Below are positions 44,753 through 54,760 of a stretch of 64,000 nt of DNA, one piece after another (the first letter of the stretch is position 1; every line of letters begins with the position of its first letter). The notes beneath the pieces are model-generated. The model searched no databases, was not told where the DNA came from, and worked only from the letters and a program-made list of their open reading frames with translations. The translations under genes and the position numbers were made by a program. Source of the stretch: Rhizobium sp. GN54 (GTDB taxonomy: Bacteria > Pseudomonadota > Alphaproteobacteria > Rhizobiales > Rhizobiaceae); the NCBI RefSeq assembly GCF_021026345.1, contig NZ_JAJNCZ010000012.1, positions 1 through 64,000 of the forward strand, read 5' to 3'.

Positions 44753-47700
44753 TGCTTCAGCACCGGTGTCTGGCGCTGGGATAGACGCCGTTCCTCGGCT
44801 TGTCTTAGCGATTGGACGGTGCGCTCGTGGACGCCAAGCTGTTGCGCCGTTCGCATGACCGGCCAAGCTTGTTTCAGCTGTTCCTTCTGCTCCGGCTTCA
44901 TTCCCTCGGAAAGCTTTTCATACAGCGCTCCGGAAGGCTCGCGCGCCGCGTTGCTCAACAGCGTTCGCTCCCCAAACCGCTCGGTGACGGCTTTGTTGAA
45001 CCCGTCGATTTCTAGGTTGGTCTCGCGATTGCTGAGCGCGTAGGCCAGCGCCGCCGGCAGATCATTGCGGTCGATAGCGTCACGCACCCGCTCCAGCACA
45101 ACACGCGCCGCCGGCGACAGCGCCGGAATGTCGATCGAAACCCGCTGGCGCAGGGTCTGCTCGTCCGCCTGGTGCCGCATTGCAGCGGTCTCGCGCATCC
45201 GAAGATATTGCTCAAGATCCTGCTTCAAGGCCGGAACATTGACCTCCGCGACGCGGCGCGCCTCCCGCTCTGACTTGGTAGCGAGGATGCCGGTCTTGCC
45301 CCTCAGTGGACCGATTGACGCCGGTTCCACCTCGAGTTTCTGCAGGATCTGTTTCGCTACCTGTTTGTCACTGAGCACTGCATCGAAGTTCATCGCGCGG
45401 AACGCGGTTTCGGGATCGGCGAAGACATAGGCGAAGCGCGCCGAGGCATCTTCCCATTGCCGTTTCAGAGCGGGATCGGCGCCAAGCCTGTCACCGACCG
45501 TATCGGCAACAGAACCAGAAAATGTCTTGATGCCTGCGACCATGGGTGCGGCCTCCTTCATCGTTTCGGTCTTCGAGGTTTGGGTGAAGCCAAGGCGCGC
45601 GGCGAAGGCGCTAAGGCGCTGGCTGAGATCGACAAGCTTCGCCCTCTGGCGCAGAGTCCAGTCAAGCCGGTCGCGGACCAGCGTGCGGGCGACCTGGACA
45701 ATGTGCAGGCCGCGCGTTTCGGCAAAGCGGAGCGCCTCGCGATAGAGCTGACCGCGCTCGTAATCGAGCGTCGTCTCCTTGGCATTTTTTCGGGATAAAA
45801 CCTTAGCGAGGCCGCCATTGAAGGAGAAGGATCTCGTCCCGTAGTAGAGCTGCAGATCCTGACGATGGCGAGTCATCGCAACATAGGTCAGATGCCGATC
45901 CAGGGACAGGGAAGCGAGCACCTTGACCTTGTCGACGGTCGCGCCTTGCGACTTGTGAATTGTCGTGGCGTAGCCGTGGTCGAGATTGTTGTAGAACCGC
46001 TGTTCGACGATCACCTGTCGGCGCCGATCGCCCTCGCCAACCGTTGCGACGATGCGGTTGGGTTGGGCCTCGACGACATGACCGATCATGCCATTCTTGA
46101 GCCCAAGCGATCCCTCGTTCTTCAGGAAGACGATCTGGTCGCCGATATCGAAATGGCGCTCGCCATCGGCCGTCTTGAAGACATGACCTCCACCGACAAT
46201 ACCGCGTTCGACCAGCTTCTCGCGGGCCATGACGTTTAGCATGCGAACATCGCGGCGCAGATGAGCGAGGATCAATGTTGTCTTCGTCCGATCGTAGTCG
46301 CGGTTCCAATCGGCGATCAGCCTCTCGACGGCTTCGGACTTCACACGAGAGCCGAGCACCCTGCCCTGACCCTCATAGGCAACGAGAGCCTTCTCGACAT
46401 TGCCGCGCGCAAGATCGAGCGATGCCTTCCGCATCCAGTCGTCGCGCTGGCGATAGATGGTTTCGAGTTCGACGTATCCAATGCGATCGACAATCGCGCG
46501 GAAGGCAGCACCCGCTTCGATCGGCTGGAGCTGTTCGGGATCGCCGACCAGCACGATCTTCGCACCTGCTCTCACCACGGCATCGACGAACCCGGCCATC
46601 TGTTTCGAGGCGACCATGCCGGCCTCGTCCATGACGAAGATCGTCTTGCCGTCCAGCACGTCACGACCGCTGTTCCAGCGCAGCTCCCATGAGGCAAGCG
46701 TCCGGCTCTGGATCCCGGCTTCCTTCTCCAGGCCCTCAGCTGCCTTGCCCGCAAGCGCGCCGCCAACGACGCGATATCCGGCCAGTTCCCAGGCCTCACG
46801 AGCCGCCTTCATCATCGTGGTCTTGCCGGCCCCGGCGCGGCCGACGACGGCAGCGATGCGGGCAGGTCCGGCAATGCGCTCAATCGCTGCTTTCTGCTCG
46901 TCGGACAGCCGCTCATGCCGCCGGAACGTCGCACCCAGTACAGCCTCGGAAACGGCATGCGTCTGCTTAGCCGACAGCCACATGGCCTGTCGCGCCATCG
47001 TCGCTTCCAGCCGGATCATCGCTCGCGTCGAGTAGCGCGCTGGCAGTTTCTTGCCCGTGGCAAGATCGATCGTGTCGCGCTGCAGCCGCAACACGTCCGG
47101 GTTCGGGATGATCCTGATCATCAGCTTCTGGAAGACAGCGGGATCGTCGATGTAGCGATGCACGACCTTGGCGATATCTCGCTCGTCGAAGACGCTCTTT
47201 TCCCGCGTGATCAGGTCGAGCACGATGGCAGGATTCTTCAAGATGCGGCGGGCGTTTTCCGTGCGGCGCTGCTCGTTCAGTTCGACCCGTTCAAGCTCCG
47301 GCAGAACACCCTGTTGCTCTGCCTTGCGCTCGATCGCCTTGGCCCCGACGCCGAGATGAATGGTGGGCTCGAGATCAATTCCCTGCTTTTCGTAGGAGCG
47401 GCCGTCGACGCGAAGATCGATACCGCCAAGTGCCAGATGATGGTTCTGTCGTTCGAACCAGCCGTCGCGCAGCACATTGAAATCGTCCCTCGATCCAGCC
47501 CAGAGCTCGTAGAGGATCTTCCCGGACTTCGTTCTAACCGGCTGGCCGTCGTCGCCACTGACAGGGACCTTCTTCGAGCCGAACCCCTCCTCCGTCAAAG
47601 GCCGTAGCGTGGCCATCAGATGGATATGCGGGTTGCCGGGATTGTCGTGATAAACCCAGTCAGCAACCATGCCCTTGGCGAGAATGTGTTTCTCAATAAA

Positions 47701-48051
47701 ATCCCGGACCAGGGCGATGTTCTGCTCGGCGGACAGCTCCAGCGGAAGTGCGATGGTCAGGTCGCGAGCAAGCTGCGCATCGGCGCGCTTCTCAAACGCT
47801 TCGACCTTGTTCCAGAAGGCCTCCGAGGCGCCAGCGACAGAACGATCAGCGGTCAGGGAGCGAAACCATTTCGGGGCGCCGGCGGGAAGCATGAACTCCT
47901 CGTGCAGCAGGCCCTGTTTGCGCGTGTAGTCGATGGTTCGGGCCTCACGCTCGTATTCCATCTTCGCGCAGTGCCGATAGGCCGCAGACAGCACGACACT
48001 GCGGCCCGACCCGCGGCTGACGATGCTGGCTGAGAAATGGGCGATGGCCAC
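44749..48051 (-). CDS. traA: Relaxase/helicase TraA
   Basis: A 1100-residue bifunctional conjugation protein, the same length as Ti-plasmid TraA. The N-terminal MobA/MobL HUH relaxase has [16 protein letters not shown], the metal histidines in NPHIHLMAT and the [14 protein letters not shown] segment. The TraI/RecD-like helicase has Walker [10 protein letters not shown] (lysine near 410), FVMDEAGMV and the [11 protein letters not shown] motif VI. A long helical C-terminus follows. The GTG at 48051 gives the family N-terminus [14 protein letters not shown]. It nicks oriT, which lies just upstream, and unwinds the transferred strand. Confidence 0.95.
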   Translation of the reverse strand: MAIAHFSASIVSRGSGRSVVLSAAYRHCAKMEYEREARTIDYTRKQGLLHEEFMLPAGAPKWFRSLTADRSVAGASEAFWNKVEAFEKRADAQLARDLTIALPLELSAEQNIALVRDFIEKHILAKGMVADWVYHDNPGNPHIHLMATLRPLTEEGFGSKKVPVSGDDGQPVRTKSGKILYELWAGSRDDFNVLRDGWFERQNHHLALGGIDLRVDGRSYEKQGIDLEPTIHLGVGAKAIERKAEQQGVLPELERVELNEQRRTENARRILKNPAIVLDLITREKSVFDERDIAKVVHRYIDDPAVFQKLMIRIIPNPDVLRLQRDTIDLATGKKLPARYSTRAMIRLEATMARQAMWLSAKQTHAVSEAVLGATFRRHERLSDEQKAAIERIAGPARIAAVVGRAGAGKTTMMKAAREAWELAGYRVVGGALAGKAAEGLEKEAGIQSRTLASWELRWNSGRDVLDGKTIFVMDEAGMVASKQMAGFVDAVVRAGAKIVLVGDPEQLQPIEAGAAFRAIVDRIGYVELETIYRQRDDWMRKASLDLARGNVEKALVAYEGQGRVLGSRVKSEAVERLIADWNRDYDRTKTTLILAHLRRDVRMLNVMAREKLVERGIVGGGHVFKTADGERHFDIGDQIVFLKNEGSLGLKNGMIGHVVEAQPNRIVATVGEGDRRRQVIVEQRFYNNLDHGYATTIHKSQGATVDKVKVLASLSLDRHLTYVAMTRHRQDLQLYYGTRSFSFNGGLAKVLSRKNAKETTLDYERGQLYREALRFAETRGLHIVQVARTLVRDRLDWTLRQRAKLVDLSQRLSAFAARLGFTQTSKTETMKEAAPMVAGIKTFSGSVADTVGDRLGADPALKRQWEDASARFAYVFADPETAFRAMNFDAVLSDKQVAKQILQKLEVEPASIGPLRGKTGILATKSEREARRVAEVNVPALKQDLEQYLRMRETAAMRHQADEQTLRQRVSIDIPALSPAARVVLERVRDAIDRNDLPAALAYALSNRETNLEIDGFNKAVTERFGERTLLSNAAREPSGALYEKLSEGMKPEQKEQLKQAWPVMRTAQQLGVHERTVQSLRQAEERRLSQRQTPVLKQ

Positions 48052-48131
48052 AGCGAAGGAAACTCCAGGGTTCGAACGGGTTCGTCCGGAGCGGCTGGGG
48101 CCACACGGCCCCGCCAGGGGCGATGAGCAAC

Positions 48132-48165
48132 ACGTCGCTTCGCGACGTATAAATGCGCCCTTGGA
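48132..48165 (+). other. oriT: Origin of conjugative transfer (oriT)
   Basis: A perfect inverted repeat ACGTCGC-TTC-GCGACGT (48132-48148) is followed by ATAAATGCGCCCTTGG. The complement reads CCAAGGGCGCATTTATACGTCGC, split here as CCAAGGGCGCAT and TTATACGTCGC, the oriT signature of Ti and rhizobial plasmids, also related to the RSF1010 nic region. By analogy the nick is near TGCG/CCC at 48157-48158. Position between traA and traC is as on pTi. Confidence 0.88.
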
Positions 48166-48215
48166 GCCATTCCTTCGGAACGGCGGGATCATTCACAAAA
48201 GCATCACCCTTGGCG

Positions 48216-48233
48216 ATCTGCAGATCTGCAGAT
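48216..48233. promoter_or_regulatory. tra box 4 (traA/traC divergent promoter)
   Basis: ATCTGCAGATCTGCAGAT is a perfect 18-bp palindrome with the tra-box core. It lies between divergent traA and traC, 73 bp before the traC ATG, so it should activate both traAFBH and traCDG. Confidence 0.88.
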
Positions 48234-48305
48234 GTCTTTTTCAGCACATCCGGAAGAATCTGGGCGTCGCACATGCAACGCCCAGAACTCAAAGGAGCAA
48301 CCGGA

Positions 48306-48602
48306 ATGAAGAAGCCGTCATCGAAGATCAGGGAAGAGATCGCAAGATTGCAGGACCAGCTGAAGCAGGCCGAGACCCGTGAGGCCGAACGCATCGGCCG
48401 CATCGCACTGAAGGCAGGTCTCGGGGAAATCGTGATTGATGAGGCAGAGCTTCAGGCTGCCTTCGAGGACGTCGCCAAACGGTTTCGCGGAGGCAAAGGT
48501 GCTGCGACCGGAAGAAAGTATGCCGGCGAGAGCAGGAGCGGCAGTGACCCGTCCGCGACGCAGCCGGCTAGCGCGGATGCGGGCGGGTCTGTTGAGGCTT
48601 GA
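48306..48602 (+). CDS. traC: Conjugal transfer protein TraC (relaxosome)
   Basis: A 98-residue hydrophilic protein with an N-terminal coiled coil ([33 protein letters not shown]) and a disordered Gly/Ser/Ala-rich tail, as in TraC of Ti plasmids. AAGGAG lies about nine bases before the ATG. It is thought to help TraA process oriT. First gene of traCDG. Confidence 0.9.
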   Translation: MKKPSSKIREEIARLQDQLKQAETREAERIGRIALKAGLGEIVIDEAELQAAFEDVAKRFRGGKGAATGRKYAGESRSGSDPSATQPASADAGGSVEA

Positions 48603-48606
48603 GCGG

Positions 48607-48822
48607 ATGGCGAAATCAACGACGACAGAGGCGCGCAAAAAGGACACGCGCGAAAAAATCGAACTCGGCGGTCTGATCGTCAAGGCGGGACTGCGGTACG
48701 AGAAGCGTTCTTTGCTGCTCGGCCTGCTGCTCGATGCCGCCAAGCGGATCAGGGGCGACGAAACGGAGAAGGCCCGACTGGCAGCAATCGGCGCGGAGGC
48801 CTTTGGCAATGACGGCGAATAG
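48607..48822 (+). CDS. traD: Conjugal transfer protein TraD
   Basis: A 71-residue basic protein ([32 protein letters not shown]) that matches rhizobial TraD. It starts four bases after traC and overlaps traG by 14 bases. Likely a small relaxosome accessory protein. Confidence 0.9.
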   Translation: MAKSTTTEARKKDTREKIELGGLIVKAGLRYEKRSLLLGLLLDAAKRIRGDETEKARLAAIGAEAFGNDGE

Positions 48823-50752
48823 GCTGCTTCTGGCAATCCTGCCCGCGGCAATCATGATCACGGCGATGGTCCTCATCTCAGGTTTTGAACATCGGCTGGC
48901 GGCGCTCGGCACATCGGCGCAAGCGAAGCTGATGCTGGGCCGCATCGGCCTCGCCCTGCCCTATTTCGTTGCCGCCGCAATCGGCGTCGTCGCGCTGTTC
49001 GCGGCCAATGGTTCGGCCAATATCAAGGCTGCCGGTCTGAGCGTGCTGGCTGGCGGCGCTTTGGTCGTCATCACCGCGATTTCACGCGAGACGATCCGCT
49101 TGGCCGCTATTGCCCGCGACGTGCCTGCCAAGCAATCGGTTCTCGCCTATGCCGACCCGGCAACGATGATCGGCGCTAGTGTCTGCTTCATCGGAAGCGT
49201 CTTCGCCTTGAGGGTTGCGATCAAGGGGAATGCCGCTTTCGCAATGGCGGGACCAAAGCGGATCGGCGGCAGGCGCGCGGTCCACGGTGAAGCCGACTGG
49301 ATGAAGATGCAAGAGGCCGGAAAGCTGTTTCCCCAGCAAGGCGGCATCGTCATTGGCGAGCGATATCGCGTCGATCGCGATAGTGTTGCCGCTCTGCCGT
49401 TCCGGGCCGATGACAAACAAAGCTGGGGCGGCGGTGGCAAGGCGCCCCTACTCTGTTTCGACGGTTCCTTCGGCTCGTCGCACGGGATCGTCTTTGCCGG
49501 TTCGGGCGGATTCAAGACGACCTCGGTGACGATCCCGACCGCGCTCAAATGGGGAGGCGGTCTGGTTGTGCTTGATCCGTCGAGCGAGGTTGCGCGCATG
49601 GTCAGTGAACACAGGCGCCAGGCGGGCCGGAAAGTGATCGTACTCGATCCCACCGCGTCGGCTGTCGGGTTCAACGCGTTGGACTGGATCGGTCGTCATG
49701 GCAATACCAAGGAAGAGGATATCGTCGCCGTCGCCACATGGATCATGACCGACAATGCGCGCACGGCGTCCGCTCGAGACGACTTCTTCAGAGCCTCGGC
49801 GATGCAGCTTTTGACGGCGCTGATCGCCGACGTTTGCCTGTCGGGGCACACAGCTGAAAAAGACCAAACTTTGCGCCGTGTCCGGGCCAATCTGTCCGAA
49901 CCCGAGCCGCAGCTTCGGGCACGCCTGACGAAAATCTACGAAGGGTCAGAGTCCGACTTCGTGAAGGAAAATGTCGCCGTCTTCGTCAACATGACGCCGG
50001 AGACATTTTCCGGTGTCTATGCCAATGCCGTTAAGGAAACGCACTGGCTGTCCTACCCCAACTATGCCGCTCTGGTCTCCGGCGACAGTTTCTCGACGGA
50101 CGATCTCGCAAACGGCGAGACGGACATCTTCATCGCGCTCGATCTGAAAGTGCTGGAAGCCCATCCAGGCTTCGCGCGCGTGGTCATTGGCTCGCTGCTC
50201 AACGCGATCTATAACCGCAACGGCGATGTGAAGGGGTGCACCCTTTTCCTGCTCGACGAGGTGGCACGCCTCGGCTATCTGCGCATCCTCGAAACCGCCC
50301 GAGACGCAGGCCGCAAATACGGCATCACGCTGACGATGATCTTCCAGTCGCTCGGCCAGATGCGCGAGGCATATGGCGGGCGTGACGCGACGAGCAAATG
50401 GTTCGAATCCGCCTCGTGGATTTCTTTCTCGGCAATCAACGATCCCGATACCGCCGACTACATCTCCAAGCGCTGCGGCGACACGACGGTCGAGGTCGAT
50501 CAGACTAATCGCTCGTCCGGATTGAAGGGGTCGTCGAGATCGCGGTCGAAGCAACTCAACCGCCGGCCGTTGATCCTTCCGCATGAGGTTCTGCGCATGC
50601 GCGCCGACGAACAGATCGTCTTCACGTCGGGCAATGCACCGCTTCGATGCGGGCGCGCCATCTGGTTCCGGCGCGAGGACATGAAGGCCTGTGTCGGAAA
50701 GAACCGGTTTCACAAGAGCTCTTACGGCACGCATGAACCTGTTGTGCGATAG
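48809..50752 (+). CDS. traG: Coupling protein TraG (VirD4 family)
   Basis: A 647-residue type IV coupling protein. Several N-terminal transmembrane helices (to about residue 145) precede the ATPase domain: Walker [10 protein letters not shown] (lysine near 236) and Walker [12 protein letters not shown] (aspartate near 483), with [12 protein letters not shown] and [11 protein letters not shown]. It couples the relaxosome (TraA, oriT) to the Trb channel. The ATG at 48809 is internal to the end of traD. Confidence 0.95.
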   Translation: MTANRLLLAILPAAIMITAMVLISGFEHRLAALGTSAQAKLMLGRIGLALPYFVAAAIGVVALFAANGSANIKAAGLSVLAGGALVVITAISRETIRLAAIARDVPAKQSVLAYADPATMIGASVCFIGSVFALRVAIKGNAAFAMAGPKRIGGRRAVHGEADWMKMQEAGKLFPQQGGIVIGERYRVDRDSVAALPFRADDKQSWGGGGKAPLLCFDGSFGSSHGIVFAGSGGFKTTSVTIPTALKWGGGLVVLDPSSEVARMVSEHRRQAGRKVIVLDPTASAVGFNALDWIGRHGNTKEEDIVAVATWIMTDNARTASARDDFFRASAMQLLTALIADVCLSGHTAEKDQTLRRVRANLSEPEPQLRARLTKIYEGSESDFVKENVAVFVNMTPETFSGVYANAVKETHWLSYPNYAALVSGDSFSTDDLANGETDIFIALDLKVLEAHPGFARVVIGSLLNAIYNRNGDVKGCTLFLLDEVARLGYLRILETARDAGRKYGITLTMIFQSLGQMREAYGGRDATSKWFESASWISFSAINDPDTADYISKRCGDTTVEVDQTNRSSGLKGSSRSRSKQLNRRPLILPHEVLRMRADEQIVFTSGNAPLRCGRAIWFRREDMKACVGKNRFHKSSYGTHEPVVR

Positions 50753-50767
50753 ATCGAGGGCGCAACA

Positions 50768-50965
50768 ATGAGATATTGGGAAGCGTGCGAAGCACAGGTG
50801 ACGGCGACCGAGGCGATCGAGGAATGCCGCAAACATGGCATCACGGCGGGGGTTCGCGAAGCCGACGGCGCGCTTATCGATAAGGACAGTGGGGAAGTCA
50901 TCGGGCATCCTGACGGCTACGGAGAATTCTATGGCGGGGATGTCCTCGGCTTCCTCGGATATTGA
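50768..50965 (+). CDS. Small hypothetical acidic protein
   Basis: A 65-residue protein (MRYWEACEAQVTATEAIEEC...YGGDVLGFLGY) with GAGGG before the ATG, 15 bp after traG on the same strand. It is hydrophilic and acidic with no known domain. It may be co-transcribed with traCDG. Confidence 0.6.
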   Translation: MRYWEACEAQVTATEAIEECRKHGITAGVREADGALIDKDSGEVIGHPDGYGEFYGGDVLGFLGY

Positions 50966-51185
50966 TCGACGCCCGTTTGCACCGATGGCGCCTGGTGTTT
51001 ACGGGAAGATCGTGACCCGAATGGGCGAAGACCGCAGGACATCGTTCGCCCCGGCGAATAGAGCTGTACGCCGCAGGCGGACCGCCCATAGCCTTCAGCG
51101 GAACTTCACGAAAATGAATCGGTCAGACGTCATCGATTCATATCTCTCGTTGGACGAAAATTGGCGGCCGAGCGATTATGCTGCC

Positions 51186-51446
51186 ATGCTCACTCAACCC
51201 TATCAGCTTTATGTGGAACGCACGGACGAAGCCCGTAACATGGCTCGCTTCTATGCCATGACGATTGAGCCCAATCTGTTCGGCGAGATCTGCCTGACAC
51301 GCCGCTGGGGCCGGATCGGTGCGCAGGGCCAGATGAAGGTCCAGCGTTTCGCCAAAGAGCGAGACGCTGTCACAGCCTTCCTCGATCTTCTCCGACAGAA
51401 GCGAGGCCGTGGATACCGGGTCACGCCTTCGGCAGCCCGTCATTGA
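51186..51446 (+). CDS. WGR-domain protein
   Basis: An 86-residue stand-alone WGR domain: QLYVERTDEARNMARFYAMTIEPNLFGE then the signature LTRRWGRIGAQGQ and the AFLDLLRQKRGRGYR end. WGR domains bind nucleic-acid ends in PARPs and often accompany end-joining ligases in bacteria; this fits the ligD/ku locus 6 kb away. An ATG at 51114 would extend the protein by 24 residues. Confidence 0.85.
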   Translation: MLTQPYQLYVERTDEARNMARFYAMTIEPNLFGEICLTRRWGRIGAQGQMKVQRFAKERDAVTAFLDLLRQKRGRGYRVTPSAARH

Positions 51447-51518
51447 CGGTGGGCGATCCCTTGCGACCTTTGGCTGACATCCACACATCGACGATGATGA
51501 AACAGGAGCATTTGACGT

Positions 51519-52016
51519 TTGGCATATCCACCTGATCTCCGGCTTCTCTTCCGGAAAAAGAGAGGGCAACGCAATCTCGCGATCCTCGCGATAATCCCTC
51601 CCCTCGTGAGCGTCGCCGCCCTGGCGGTCAGTGCTCCAACGATAACGCTGGCTGCACCACATATGACTTCGGTAAAGTTTGAAAAATGCACCGACGGCGA
51701 TCGGATTAGCTGCGTCATCGATGGCGATACGCTTTGGATCGATGGAACGAAAGTCCGGGTTGCAGACATCGACGCACCCGAGATCAGCGAGCCCAAATGC
51801 GCCTCGGAATTTGCTCTCGGTAACCGCGCGACCGAGCGGCTGATCGAACTTGTGAACCAGGGTCCATTCGAATTGCAGGCATGGCCGGGTCGTGACAAGG
51901 ATCTCTACGGTCGCGCTCTGCGGGTTCTTGTTCGCCATGGCCATAGCCTCGGCGATATTCTGGTCTCGGAAGGGCTGGCCCGGACCTGGACAGGACGTCG
52001 CGAACCATGGTGCTAG
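51519..52016 (+). CDS. Thermonuclease-like (SNase) protein with N-terminal membrane anchor
   Basis: A 165-residue protein with a basic N-terminus, a hydrophobic segment (about 20-45, signal or anchor) and a staphylococcal-nuclease-like domain: CVIDGDTLWIDGTKVRVADIDAPE and KDLYGRALRVL, with LVSEGLART. The domain is short, so some SNase features may be missing. It starts at a TTG with AGGAG about 11 bases upstream. Such plasmid-borne proteins are common in rhizobia; their role is unclear. Confidence 0.75.
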   Translation: MAYPPDLRLLFRKKRGQRNLAILAIIPPLVSVAALAVSAPTITLAAPHMTSVKFEKCTDGDRISCVIDGDTLWIDGTKVRVADIDAPEISEPKCASEFALGNRATERLIELVNQGPFELQAWPGRDKDLYGRALRVLVRHGHSLGDILVSEGLARTWTGRREPWC

Positions 52017-52052
52017 GACGGCAAGGCCGGTGAAGGCCGAGCCTGTTGGCGC

Positions 52053-52229
52053 TCACTCGCGCCGGTCCCATTCGGTTTCGATGTTGAGCTCAACGTCTGC
52101 GAAGAACGGAATCTTAATCGCGATCTTCAGGCCGAGCTTGCCCTTGCGGAAGAGGTGACTGACGACTTTGCCAAGTGTACGTAGACGGCGGCCGGTGGCG
52201 CTGAGAAATTTTGCGAGCTGTTGCATCAT
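52053..52229 (-). CDS. Small hypothetical basic protein
   Basis: A 58-residue protein with a basic helical N-terminus (MMQQLAKFLSATGRRLRTLGKVVSHLFRKGK) and a strand-like acidic end. AGGAGATCC precedes the ATG at 52227-52229. No domain recognised. Confidence 0.55.
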   Translation of the reverse strand: MMQQLAKFLSATGRRLRTLGKVVSHLFRKGKLGLKIAIKIPFFADVELNIETEWDRRE

Positions 52230-52489
52230 GGATCTCCTGTTGATTGCGTTCATTGCGGGGATGAAGAGCGGACGGGGAAGGACGGCTGCACCCGCAGGGC
52301 CGAAGCGGAGCGGAGGACCTGATGGCGACTGAATTTTGATGCGCGAGGAGCGATAAGCGGGGAAAATTCTGGCGTCATCAGGTTGCAGCCAGACGCCCGG
52401 GACGCACCGTCCCTGATGTCAATGAAATCCGATCAACAGGAGATCTTCGGGTACCGGGTGACGCACACGACGCGACTTGAGGCCGCCCC

Positions 52490-52660
52490 TCAGAAAGGTG
52501 GCTCCGTATCGACGCAGCCGTCCATCTCGGCAATCGCCAGCGTCAGTTCCGCCTGTGCGAGATCCAGCTCGGCTTCGATCTGGCGGCGCTCGCAAGGATC
52601 GACAGCGTTACGCATTTCGGCACGAAGTTCTTCGATCTGTTGTTCGAGTTCGTAGGTCAT
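52490..52660 (-). CDS. Small coiled-coil hypothetical protein
   Basis: A 56-residue protein that is almost entirely coiled coil (YELEQQIEELRAEMRNAVDPCERRQIEAELDLAQAELTLAIAEMDGC). AGGAG lies nine bases before the ATG at 52658-52660, which favours this start over the longer open frame. Function unknown. It is divergent from the 49-residue gene at 52707. Confidence 0.6.
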   Translation of the reverse strand: MTYELEQQIEELRAEMRNAVDPCERRQIEAELDLAQAELTLAIAEMDGCVDTEPPF

Positions 52661-52706
52661 CGTCTGATCTCCTATGTGAAAGACGATCAGCGGCGCCGGA
52701 AAGGGA

Positions 52707-52856
52707 ATGTCGATGTCAGGGATCGCTGAAGCGACCGGCAGCGCCGGGGAGTGGGGGAGCCGATTTCGTGTTGGCGGCTCTGCTGCCAATTCGAAATTGG
52801 GGGGACCGCTCATCCTTGACGACGGCAGTCCCGTCGGCATCATCACCGGATACTGA
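52707..52856 (+). CDS. Very small hypothetical protein (49 residues) with its own terminator
   Basis: ATG at 52707 after AAAGGGA, stop TGA at 52854-52856. The product is MSMSGIAEATGSAGEWGSRF followed by a Gly-rich segment and GGPLILDDGSPVGIITGY. An intrinsic terminator starts 32 bases after the stop, which supports a real expressed gene. No family recognised. Confidence 0.55.
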   Translation: MSMSGIAEATGSAGEWGSRFRVGGSAANSKLGGPLILDDGSPVGIITGY

Positions 52857-52887
52857 GCAGGTTTTCCTCCTCTCGGTGGCTACCCAA

Positions 52888-52922
52888 AAAGCCGGACCTG
52901 GCTCGATGCCGGGTCCGGCTTT
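52888..52922. terminator. Intrinsic terminator
   Basis: AAAGCCGGACC (52888-52898) pairs perfectly with GGTCCGGCTTT (52912-52922): an 11-bp GC-rich stem with a 13-base loop, A-run on one side and TTT on the other. It can work in both directions and ends the small gene at 52707-52856. Confidence 0.85.
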
Positions 52923-53067
52923 AACTACCCGATGGGGGAAGGCTCCGCTGGTGGTGGCCTAGCAAGCGCCGAATGCACGCGAAAACACTGCTCTGTCCGT
53001 CGTCGAATGATTTGAGACGTTTTGGTCTTTGGAAGATTGGAGTTTCCGGCTCGGTTTGCGGGTTGAT

Positions 53068-54048
53068 CTAAGCCGCTTTGGCCTGGTGGTTCAAGCGGCG
53101 TTGTCTGATGGTTTCTCGTTTGATCCTTTCGCGTTCGAGCAGGATGGTCTGGCCGCGCCCGAAGTAGACGTCGGCCGGGGTGAGATTGTCGAGGCTCTCG
53201 TGGTATCTGCGATGGTTGTAGTGCTCGATGAAGGCTGCGATCTGGGCTTCGAGGTCTTCTTTGAAGAAGTAGTTTTCCAGCAGGATGCGGTTCTTCAATG
53301 TCTGGTGCCAGCGTTCGATTTTCCCTTGTGTCTGCGGATGGCCGGGAGCGCCATGAACCTGGTTGATCTTGTATGTCTCCAGCCATTCGCCGAGATCGGA
53401 AGCGACGTAACACGGGCCGTTGTCGGACAGCAGGCGCGGTCGATGTTCGACCTTGACCTTGTCGCAGCCTGAGGCGGTCAGCGCCAAGTCGAGGGGGTCG
53501 GTGACGTCATCGACCTTCATGCTGGTGCACAGCTTCCAGGCGATGATGTAGCGGGAATAATCGTCGAGGATGGTCGACAAGTAGAACCATCCCCAGCCGA
53601 TGACCTTCAGGTAGGTGAAGTCGGTTTGCCACATCTCGTTCGGACGCGTGGTCTTGTCCTTGAACTCGTCATTCGCCTTGATGACGATATAGGCAGGCGA
53701 GGTAATCAGGTCATGGGCCTTGAGCAGCCGATAGACCGAAGCCTCCGACACGAAATAGTTTTTCGTGTCGGTGAACTTCACCGCCAGTTCGCGCGGCGAC
53801 AGGTCGGCGTGGTCCAGCGCCATTTCGATGATCCTGTCCCTGATATCGTCGGGGATGCGGTTCCACACCCGTGACGGCGCAGACGTCCGGTCTTCCAGCC
53901 CCTCGACGCCATGGGTCAGGAAGCGATCATACCAGCGGTAGAAGGACGGCCTTGGAATTCCGAGCTTGTCGAGTGTCTGCCTAGCCGACAGGTGCGATTG
54001 CTCGACCAACCGGATGATTTCCAGTTTCTCGGTGGCGGGATATCTCAT
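53068..54048 (-). CDS. IS3-family transposase, OrfB (DDE integrase)
   Basis: A 326-residue transposase. A helix-turn-helix start (SARQTLDKLGIPRPSFYRWYDRF) precedes the rve integrase core with catalytic acids in WQTDFTY, LLSDNGPCY and QGKIERWHQ. The C-terminal HYNHRRYHESLDNLTPADVYFG is typical. It overlaps orfA as ATGA, so the two may be coupled or joined by frameshifting. The gene looks intact. Confidence 0.93.
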   Translation of the reverse strand: MRYPATEKLEIIRLVEQSHLSARQTLDKLGIPRPSFYRWYDRFLTHGVEGLEDRTSAPSRVWNRIPDDIRDRIIEMALDHADLSPRELAVKFTDTKNYFVSEASVYRLLKAHDLITSPAYIVIKANDEFKDKTTRPNEMWQTDFTYLKVIGWGWFYLSTILDDYSRYIIAWKLCTSMKVDDVTDPLDLALTASGCDKVKVEHRPRLLSDNGPCYVASDLGEWLETYKINQVHGAPGHPQTQGKIERWHQTLKNRILLENYFFKEDLEAQIAAFIEHYNHRRYHESLDNLTPADVYFGRGQTILLERERIKRETIRQRRLNHQAKAA

Positions 54049-54419
54049 TCTTCGTCGCCCCCATCCGCGATCATGCTTTTTTTGAGCAGGCGGTTCTCCA
54101 GGGTGAGGTCAGCCAGCGCCTCTTTCAGGTCGCGGCTTTCACGGCGCAGAGCCTTGACCTCGTCACTGGTCGCTGAACGAGCGGTATCACCGGCAAGCCG
54201 CTTCTTGCCCGCTTCAAGGAATTCCTTCGACCAGCTATAATACAGGCTCTCGGCGATCCCCTCACGGCGGCAGATCGCAGCTATGCTGTCTTCGCCACGC
54301 AACCCTTCCAACACGATGCGGATTTTGTCTTCCGCAGAATGGTGCTTGCGCGTCGCGCGCCGAATGTCCTTGATCGTCTTCTCGGCCGCCGATGTCTGCG
54401 GCCCGGATTTTTGTCTCAT
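54045..54419 (-). CDS. IS3-family transposase, OrfA
   Basis: A 124-residue DNA-binding transposase subunit: helix-turn-helix (EDKIRIVLEGLRGEDSIAAICRREGIAESLYYSWSKEFLEAG) and a C-terminal leucine-zipper-like coil (ALRRESRDLKEALADLTLENRLLKK). AAAGGA precedes the ATG at 54419. Confidence 0.9.
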   Translation of the reverse strand: MRQKSGPQTSAAEKTIKDIRRATRKHHSAEDKIRIVLEGLRGEDSIAAICRREGIAESLYYSWSKEFLEAGKKRLAGDTARSATSDEVKALRRESRDLKEALADLTLENRLLKKSMIADGGDEE

Positions 54420-54508
54420 CTTCGCTTCCTTTGATAGAGCTACGATGAGCCGAAAATCCTCTCTTCTCAATTAAGCCAGGTCTGTCTCATGGGCGCTGAT
54501 GTCGGACA

Positions 54509-54760
54509 GGCTGGACGGTCGGTTGGGTAGACCAGGATAGACATGCCGTCGGAAAGATCGAGCCGACAGCCGACAACAAGTCTCACGCCCGTGGTCTTTG
54601 CCGCTTCCCAGGCGCGCACGATGCCGGCAAGCGAGTTGCGATCGACAACGCCCAAGGCATCAATGCCAAGCGCTGCCGCGGTCGCGAACAGTTCCTCCGC
54701 GGAACTGGCACCGCGTAGGAACGAGAAATGCGTGGTGACCTGGAGCTCGGCATATCTCAT
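54509..54760 (-). pseudogene. dnaE2: dnaE2 (error-prone polymerase), truncated by the IS
   Basis: Only 84 codons remain: [32 protein letters not shown] and onward to [10 protein letters not shown], the start of the PHP domain of DnaE2/ImuC. The frame then runs into the IS end and stops at 54467. The polymerase, with the rest of about 1,080 residues, is lost. The ATG overlaps the imuB stop, as expected for an imuA-imuB-dnaE2 cassette. Confidence 0.9.

Larger units (their letters stand above)
52994..54508 (-). mobile_element. IS3-family insertion sequence
   Basis: A 1515-bp element with imperfect terminal inverted repeats. The left end starts TGTCCGTCGTC, and the right end, read inward, starts TGTCCGACATC; after the same spacing both have TGAGAC and then TGG. 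It carries orfA and orfB on the minus strand. The right end cuts dnaE2. No direct repeat flanks the ends (GCTC at left, GGCT at right) and the left flank is not dnaE2, so insertion was followed by an adjacent deletion. Confidence 0.85.
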
